This document shows, piece after piece, positions 20,638 to 24,560 of a DNA stretch of 24,560 bases. The stretch comes from a virus, in the IMG/VR virus record IMGVR_UViG_3300006108_000600, positions 1-24,560 of that record. One strand, 5' to 3'. The position numbers and the translations under genes were made by a program. Each line of letters starts with the position of its first letter. Position 1 is the first letter of the stretch. The notes under the pieces were generated by a model. It saw only the letters and a program-made list of their open reading frames with translations, searched no databases and had not been told where the DNA came from.

Positions 20638-21002
20638 CCTATTAACCAATTCGTACCATCAGAATAAACAGGAACGGACATACCACCTCCACCAGCAACA
20701 ATAACTCCTGTAACATTGTTAGAGAAGTCATTTGATGAATCCACAACAAAATAAAATGTTCCTCTAGGAACAGAAGATGCTGAAGGCAATTGAGAAACCA
20801 AAAAATTATTAAAATGAATAGATGTTACATATACTCTACCATTGGCATCAACACTAAATTCGGATGTTCCATTAACACTCAAATTTAAAAGTCTGGAAGT
20901 AGAACTAGCACCAAAGGGTGCGGCAACATTCATACCAATTCCTGTATAAGTATTGGATACGTCAATCCATGTTGCTGTAAGATTTGCTATAGATACTGTC
21001 AT
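20634..21002 (-). CDS. Tail-fibre-like virion protein, 122 aa
   Basis: Beta-rich, Ser/Asn/Gly-rich protein. The middle NLSVNGTSEFSVDANGRVYV is the repeating strand pattern of phage fibre and spike proteins. The ending PSASSVPRGTFYFVVDSS followed by GGGGMSVPVYSDGTNWLIG is the type of C-terminus found in many tail fibre and decoration proteins (trimming at a W-x-I/L-G end). Location in the particle is inferred. It overlaps the PAAR-like gene by four bases. It is unusual to find virion genes between dut and hsp20 in a replication region. Confidence 0.72.
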   Translation of the reverse strand: MTVSIANLTATWIDVSNTYTGIGMNVAAPFGASSTSRLLNLSVNGTSEFSVDANGRVYVTSIHFNNFLVSQLPSASSVPRGTFYFVVDSSNDFSNNVTGVIVAGGGGMSVPVYSDGTNWLIG

Positions 21003-21694
21003 GCTGTCACCACTGATGCTGTTAAATTCATTGCTGGATAATAATCTTGATAAGTTTGTAAAACAATAATGTCGCCTGTGTCAGACACAACGGCATTGGT
21101 AACATCGGCCAAAGCTGGATATGTATTTTGCCTGCTATCAACATAAACAACTGGAATTATATAATGTCCTGATGTTTGACCATATATAATAGTTCCAGGT
21201 GATACTGAAACTCCTGGTGATAAACCATTTATCTGTGCTACTGCACCTCCACCACCGATTTGAGTGAATGTGGATACTGTTCCTAATACCTGGCCGGCAA
21301 CAGAGACAAGTTCACCTACCTGTAATGCGCCAAATCCACCACCAGTCAATCTCTGCATGATACCAAGAGCGGCACCCATGCTACCTTGTCCTATTCTAAC
21401 ATTTTGAGAACCTGTAATAGGAATAGGAAAACCTTGAACGTGTGGTATAATACCAAGAACGTCTGGTGCAGCCATGCTTATGATAGAAGGAATAGCGGGT
21501 ATACCTCCAATCATTACATTATGCTGTAATACATTAATAAGAAAACCTAAAAGATTATGGGAGTCCTTATCACCTTCTAATGCAGGAATCATGTTATTGA
21601 TACGAACATTTGTTGGTATGCCTAGTCCAGGCACTGTCATAGCACCACACATCCTTAATCCAAGTTGTGCTACAAGGTGAATTGGAAAACTCAT
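20999..21694 (-). CDS. Glycine-rich structural protein, possibly PAAR-like spike or baseplate component
   Basis: 231 aa with very high Gly, Ile, Val and Pro content and few charged residues. Repeating G-x-P or N-V-x-I motifs (VPGLGIPTNVRINN, VMIGGIPAIPSI, GSQNVRIGQGSM) resemble the loops of PAAR-repeat proteins, which tip tail spikes (T4 gp5.4 is one). The C-terminal ~100 aa forms beta strands (LVSVAGQVLGTVSTF, GTIIYGQTSGHYIIPV). The PAAR suggestion rests on loop patterns only, and no zinc-binding His/Cys set is evident. It overlaps both neighbours by four bases. Confidence 0.6.
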   Translation of the reverse strand: MSFPIHLVAQLGLRMCGAMTVPGLGIPTNVRINNMIPALEGDKDSHNLLGFLINVLQHNVMIGGIPAIPSIISMAAPDVLGIIPHVQGFPIPITGSQNVRIGQGSMGAALGIMQRLTGGGFGALQVGELVSVAGQVLGTVSTFTQIGGGGAVAQINGLSPGVSVSPGTIIYGQTSGHYIIPVVYVDSRQNTYPALADVTNAVVSDTGDIIVLQTYQDYYPAMNLTASVVTA

Positions 21695-22344
21695 GCTTTC
21701 TTAGGCCTTCCTGGTTTTCTTGTTGGTACCTTAGGCGGCGCCTTAGGTGGTAATTTGGGAGGTAACTTGCTAACTTTACTTTTGGTCTTTTCTATTTTTC
21801 TATCATCATCTGGAATTTGGATAACAATTGTTGGACCATCCGATGATACACCAGTTGATCCCATACCACCTGTGCGGTTGGTCTTTACACCTGGTCTTGC
21901 TGCGGATTCGGAAATAGAATACTCAATATCCTTGACCAACTCACCTTGTGCAATACGATCACCAGCATTGATTACAATCTGGTTCTGAGAAATGTTATAG
22001 ACAAGAACCATAACCTCATTAACATAATCGGAATCAATAACACCTTCAGCATTAGCAAGAACTAGACCTTGCTTCAGTGACGCTCCGGAGCGGGCGTGGA
22101 GGCGCACGGAGTAACCTTCTGGAATGTCAAAGATAAGTCCAGTTGGTACCATAACACGGTCACCTGGCTGAACAACAATCTGGTTATTCATAGGTCTTTT
22201 GAAGTTTTTATTATGATGACTATACCCTTCATAGGTATTATTGTAATACCCCTGGAAAGACAAGTCAAAACATGCTGACTGTGTGGTCTGCTTTGCTGGT
22301 AGTTTCACCTGTGGATGTAATCTAAAAAATTTCAATTGTGTCAT
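21691..22344 (-). CDS. dut: dUTPase with basic C-terminal extension
   Basis: 217 aa. Trimeric dUTPase motifs in order: I SACFDLSF (D27), II HARSGASL (84-90), III GVIDSDYVNEV with catalytic D104 and Y107, IV GDRIAQGELV, and V NRTGGMGSTG. It hydrolyses dUTP to dUMP and PPi, supplying dTMP synthesis and keeping uracil out of phage DNA. Motif V has Met where Phe normally stacks on uracil. After residue 165 comes a ~50-aa Lys/Pro tail with repeated PPK units ending RKPGRPKKA, which resembles an AT-hook DNA-binding motif. ATG 22344 has GGAG at 6 bases; the open frame to 22356 lacks a ribosome site. It follows regA. Confidence 0.95.
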   Translation of the reverse strand: MTQLKFFRLHPQVKLPAKQTTQSACFDLSFQGYYNNTYEGYSHHNKNFKRPMNNQIVVQPGDRVMVPTGLIFDIPEGYSVRLHARSGASLKQGLVLANAEGVIDSDYVNEVMVLVYNISQNQIVINAGDRIAQGELVKDIEYSISESAARPGVKTNRTGGMGSTGVSSDGPTIVIQIPDDDRKIEKTKSKVSKLPPKLPPKAPPKVPTRKPGRPKKA

Positions 22345-22358
22345 AATATACTCCAATA

Positions 22359-22778
22359 TTATTCTTGGTCTGGATATCTTTTCTTACCTAGAGAATACTT
22401 GGCGACCAAGTTCCATTCAGGTTTCTCACTATAGGAGATAATTTTAATCCTATTAAGAGGTGTAAGTGGATCAGCACTCTTGTTCTTATCAACAAGATTA
22501 ACTAAACCCCATTCTGCTAAAAGGTTAGCAATAGTATTACGACGGCCCTTATCTTCCTCCGAGAAGTCAGTAGGTTTACCGTCTAACATAAACATTTCTT
22601 TGAAATGCGGAAGGAAATAACGACCTTGTTTATGTAAAATATGGACTGATTGATAAAGTGTTTTGTCTTTTTTGGAAGCAACACCAATGCGAGTCAAAGT
22701 TTCTTTAACTTTTAAAAAGGCTTGTGGATCTGGCAATTTCACTTCAATAAAATCCTTTAAAATATCGTCAGTATTCAT
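22359..22778 (-). CDS. regA: RegA translational repressor
   Basis: 139 aa, clearly the T4 RegA family: LKVKETLTRIGVASKKDKTLYQS, HFKEMFMLDGK and GLVNLV, EWNLVAKYSLG match the T4 protein closely in order and spacing. RegA binds the initiation regions of early phage mRNAs (including its own and rIIB in T4) and blocks ribosome loading. In T4 it lies between 62 and 43. Here the HNH gene precedes it with an 11-base overlap of its start, and gene 43 is 21 kb downstream. AGGG lies 8 bases from ATG 22778. Confidence 0.97.
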   Translation of the reverse strand: MNTDDILKDFIEVKLPDPQAFLKVKETLTRIGVASKKDKTLYQSVHILHKQGRYFLPHFKEMFMLDGKPTDFSEEDKGRRNTIANLLAEWGLVNLVDKNKSADPLTPLNRIKIISYSEKPEWNLVAKYSLGKKRYPDQE

Positions 22779-23364
22779 CAGTTTTACCCTTCATTTTTCT
22801 TTTTTGGAGATTTGCTTTCCAAGGTATCATTTGAAGGTTTGTTAAACTAGAACATTCCTCAATAGACAAACCTTTATCAAAACATTCTCTTACACCAAAT
22901 ATGTGATCTAATTGATAACCACCATCCACACCACATAATGTTCTTGGATAGTCATCAGGATTTATGATCTCTTTGTATTTAGCATAATTGGTTTCTGTAA
23001 GGTATCTGACCTTTCTCGCATACTTTTGATATTCTGGTATATTTAACTCTCTCTTTAGGCCGAATGAACTTAGGCATCTTGCTACATTACTTCTAGACAT
23101 CCCTAAAAGATCAGCAATTTCATCATTGGTATGTTTATTGTTTATCAAATATAACAAGTGTTCTTTTGTTACATCATATTTTCTATTGTTACCTCCACCT
23201 TGTATTCTAGTTTCTAATCCAAATTTTTTTATCCATTGACGGATTCTTAATTTTCCGCATCCATATATTTCAGCAAGTTCTCTCTGTAACTTACCTTGAT
23301 TTATGTATAGATCAACAAACTCTTCTCTATCAGGCAGTTGATTATAACCTATTACATTAGTCAT
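22768..23364 (-). CDS. HNH endonuclease, free-standing homing type
   Basis: 198 aa. The N-terminal half is helix-turn-helix-like: REEFVDLYINQGKLQRELAEIYG, then NDEIADLLGMSRSNVARCLSSFG, i.e. two recognition-helix units typical of homing endonuclease DNA-binding modules (NUMOD-like). The C-terminus has the HNH-like GGYQLDHIFGVRE and SLTNLQMIPWKANLQKRK (D-H ... N ... N/K). Such enzymes cut sequence-specifically and spread their own gene by repair. It sits between gp62 and regA, two T4 genes that are adjacent in T4, and its stop overlaps the regA start. ATG 23364 has AGGA at 7 bases. AT-rich relative to its neighbours. Confidence 0.88.
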   Translation of the reverse strand: MTNVIGYNQLPDREEFVDLYINQGKLQRELAEIYGCGKLRIRQWIKKFGLETRIQGGGNNRKYDVTKEHLLYLINNKHTNDEIADLLGMSRSNVARCLSSFGLKRELNIPEYQKYARKVRYLTETNYAKYKEIINPDDYPRTLCGVDGGYQLDHIFGVRECFDKGLSIEECSSLTNLQMIPWKANLQKRKMKGKTDEY

Positions 23365-23384
23365 AATAGCATCCTTTCTACCTT

Positions 23385-23391
23385 TATTTAG
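23385..23391 (-). promoter_or_regulatory. Candidate late promoter (CTAAATA)
   Basis: CTAAATA on the minus strand, 20 bases upstream of the HNH start, in the short gap after gp62. It resembles the T4-group late promoter -10. Homing endonuclease genes in T4 are frequently driven by a promoter of their own, which makes the position sensible, but a chance match cannot be excluded. Confidence 0.3.
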
Positions 23392-23418
23392 GCAAAAAGG
23401 TTTTTTCAAAGAAACATT

Positions 23419-23811
23419 TTATTTCTTTTTTATACCACCTTTATTCAGATTTTCTCTTATAACATTAATCTGTTTTTCCGAAAGTAATGATAGAACATCT
23501 TTTGCCTTCTCATTAGAATAACCAAAGTATTCTTTTACAAGTTCTAAGTTTTCATTCTTGGATAACTTTTGCCAAGGCTCAAACTTTCTCTTGTAACCTC
23601 TTATAGAGTTGAAGAGATAGTCATACTGCATTTTGCTATTCAATCCAGGATACTTATTCATCTCATTCACCTGCATCACACAATCGTAATGAAATGACAG
23701 AGACCTATTAACTATGAAGGGTAGGTAACTCTTTTCAAACCCCTCCTCGTTAGATAGGTCTCTTTTAGTTTGCTGAATGGAAGGTATGATTTCTTTAAAG
23801 ACATCAACCAT
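23419..23811 (-). CDS. 62: Clamp-loader small subunit gp62
   Basis: 130 aa. VDVFKEIIPSIQQTKRDL, FIVNRSLSFHYDCV, QVNEMNKYPGLNSKMQYDYLF-like sequence, and ENLNKGG at the end match gp62 of T4-like phages, which is one subunit in the gp44(4):gp62(1) complex that loads the gp45 sliding clamp. Shorter than T4 gp62 (187 aa). ATG 23811 overlaps the gp44 stop by one base (TGATG), keeping the two subunits translationally linked; a GTG one codon upstream is possible. GGAG lies 8 bases away. Confidence 0.93.
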   Translation of the reverse strand: MVDVFKEIIPSIQQTKRDLSNEEGFEKSYLPFIVNRSLSFHYDCVMQVNEMNKYPGLNSKMQYDYLFNSIRGYKRKFEPWQKLSKNENLELVKEYFGYSNEKAKDVLSLLSEKQINVIRENLNKGGIKKK

Positions 23812-24560
23812 CACATAAACTCCGCCTCAACCATAATCTCTGTTAATGCTGCGACTAGATTTATTTCCTGACTAGAAACGAAGGCCTGTTGATACTGGTA
23901 TTTTGCAATTGTAATGACCACATATGGGATGGATTCAGGTTTAAGAAATGTGTTCATTCCATCGTAAATATCTTGATAAATCCTTGCTGGATCAACATCG
24001 GAGTTATTCACAACCCACTTGCGCATAGTACCAAAGTCTTTCTCCTTTAGTGCCTTGATAAGTTCTTCCAGTTTTCTTACATTGTCAACTTGAGCAAGAA
24101 CACCAGCATCAATAGTTCCGCCAGAAGAATAACGTTGTATCTCGTTGAGAGTTCGGCGGTAATCTGGGAAATACCGCGATACAATCTTTCCCAAAACGTT
24201 GGCATCGTATTCAATTCCCTCTGTTACTAATATTGTTTTTAATCTTTTAAACATCTCCATTGCCATCTTGGCCTTCTCATCACCTTTGAGTGAGAAGTCA
24301 ACAACGGCACATCGAGAATGTAGAGCATCAATCAACCTTGCCTTAAAGTTACAGGTGAAGATAAAGGAGCAGTTGTCACTAAACTCCTCAATAGCCCCAC
24401 GAAGTCCCGCCTGGGCCTCTGGTGTAAGATAGTCAGCCTCATCAAGGATGATAACCTTACGACCACCTGTAAGAGAGATGGTTGAGGCATAACCTTTAAT
24501 CTTGGTTCTCAACATATCAATACCACGTTCATCAGAACTATTGATAAAGAGATGGTTGAG
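23811..24560 (-). CDS. 44: Clamp-loader ATPase large subunit gp44 (C-terminal part)
   Basis: AAA+ ATPase of the clamp loader. The frame is open to the window edge at 24560, so the first ~70 residues, with Walker A, are missing. Visible: SSDERGIDMLR, Walker B VIILDEADYL, sensor 1 FTCNFKA, the SRC arginine-finger motif (LHSRCAVVDF), and YFPDYRRTLNEIQRYSSGG of the lid/collar. Homology to T4 gp44 is clear from this order. Its end overlaps gp62 by one base. Confidence 0.96.
   Translation of the reverse strand, partial: LNHLFINSSDERGIDMLRTKIKGYASTISLTGGRKVIILDEADYLTPEAQAGLRGAIEEFSDNCSFIFTCNFKARLIDALHSRCAVVDFSLKGDEKAKMAMEMFKRLKTILVTEGIEYDANVLGKIVSRYFPDYRRTLNEIQRYSSGGTIDAGVLAQVDNVRKLEELIKALKEKDFGTMRKWVVNNSDVDPARIYQDIYDGMNTFLKPESIPYVVITIAKYQYQQAFVSSQEINLVAALTEIMVEAEFM

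Noticed and set aside
1-24560. CRISPR array, transposon or integrase attachment site
   Set aside because: No regular repeat-spacer pattern, transposase, integrase or terminal inverted repeats were found in either strand by reading.

Overview
This window is from a T4-superfamily myovirus (Caudoviricetes). Every gene I can support lies on the minus strand, so the genetic order runs right to left. The diagnostic genes are T4-type replication genes: clamp-loader subunits gp44 (start outside the window) and gp62, the translational repressor RegA, and the N-terminal ~500 residues of DNA polymerase gp43 (its C-terminus lies outside the window). The host is probably an alphaproteobacterium, possibly of the Rhizobiales. 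That is inferred from the PlcP/Agt-like pair and from the small lipoprotein family, not proven by the sequence.

Layout, in the direction of transcription. 24560-22359: gp44, gp62, an HNH endonuclease gene inserted between gp62 and regA, then regA. 22344-20634: dUTPase with a basic tail, then two virion-type proteins (a glycine-rich, possibly PAAR-like protein and a tail-fibre-like protein). 20637-19942: a strong sigma70-type promoter, a structured leader, an hsp20 small heat-shock gene and an intrinsic terminator. 19930-11500: ten tightly packed genes for glycan synthesis: GT2, a GT-A-like transferase, a class I methyltransferase, a GT10 fucosyltransferase, a GT4, a nucleotide-sugar dehydrogenase, an SDR epimerase/dehydratase, a 2OG-Fe(II) oxygenase, a second methyltransferase and GalE. 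11453-9712: a metallophosphoesterase of the PlcP type and a GT4 of the Agt type, which in alphaproteobacteria together replace phospholipids by glycolipids under phosphate starvation. 9715-9461: a small Gly-rich protein.

9333-3642: after an intergenic region with a consensus promoter abutting a perfect palindrome comes a long run of small, mostly unknown genes, often overlapping by 1-4 bases. It includes an Api92-like protein, a tandem family of coiled-coil paralogues, a calcineurin-like phosphoesterase, and a set of very small membrane or exported proteins, several too short for ordinary gene calling. 3612-3462: a branched structured RNA candidate and a tRNA-Gly-like gene. 3413-1811: a holin-like membrane protein, a lipoprotein, a Bfd-type [2Fe-2S] protein and small unknown genes. 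1811-1506: an Sm-like small protein translationally linked to gene 43.

The main message is that the regA-43 junction, contiguous in T4, is opened here by about 21 kb of accessory genes. These would let the phage supply its own sugar-nucleotide and glycosyl-transfer functions and possibly remodel host membrane lipids to release phosphate. All coordinates are gene limits including stop codons; starts were chosen from Shine-Dalgarno spacing and gene overlap.
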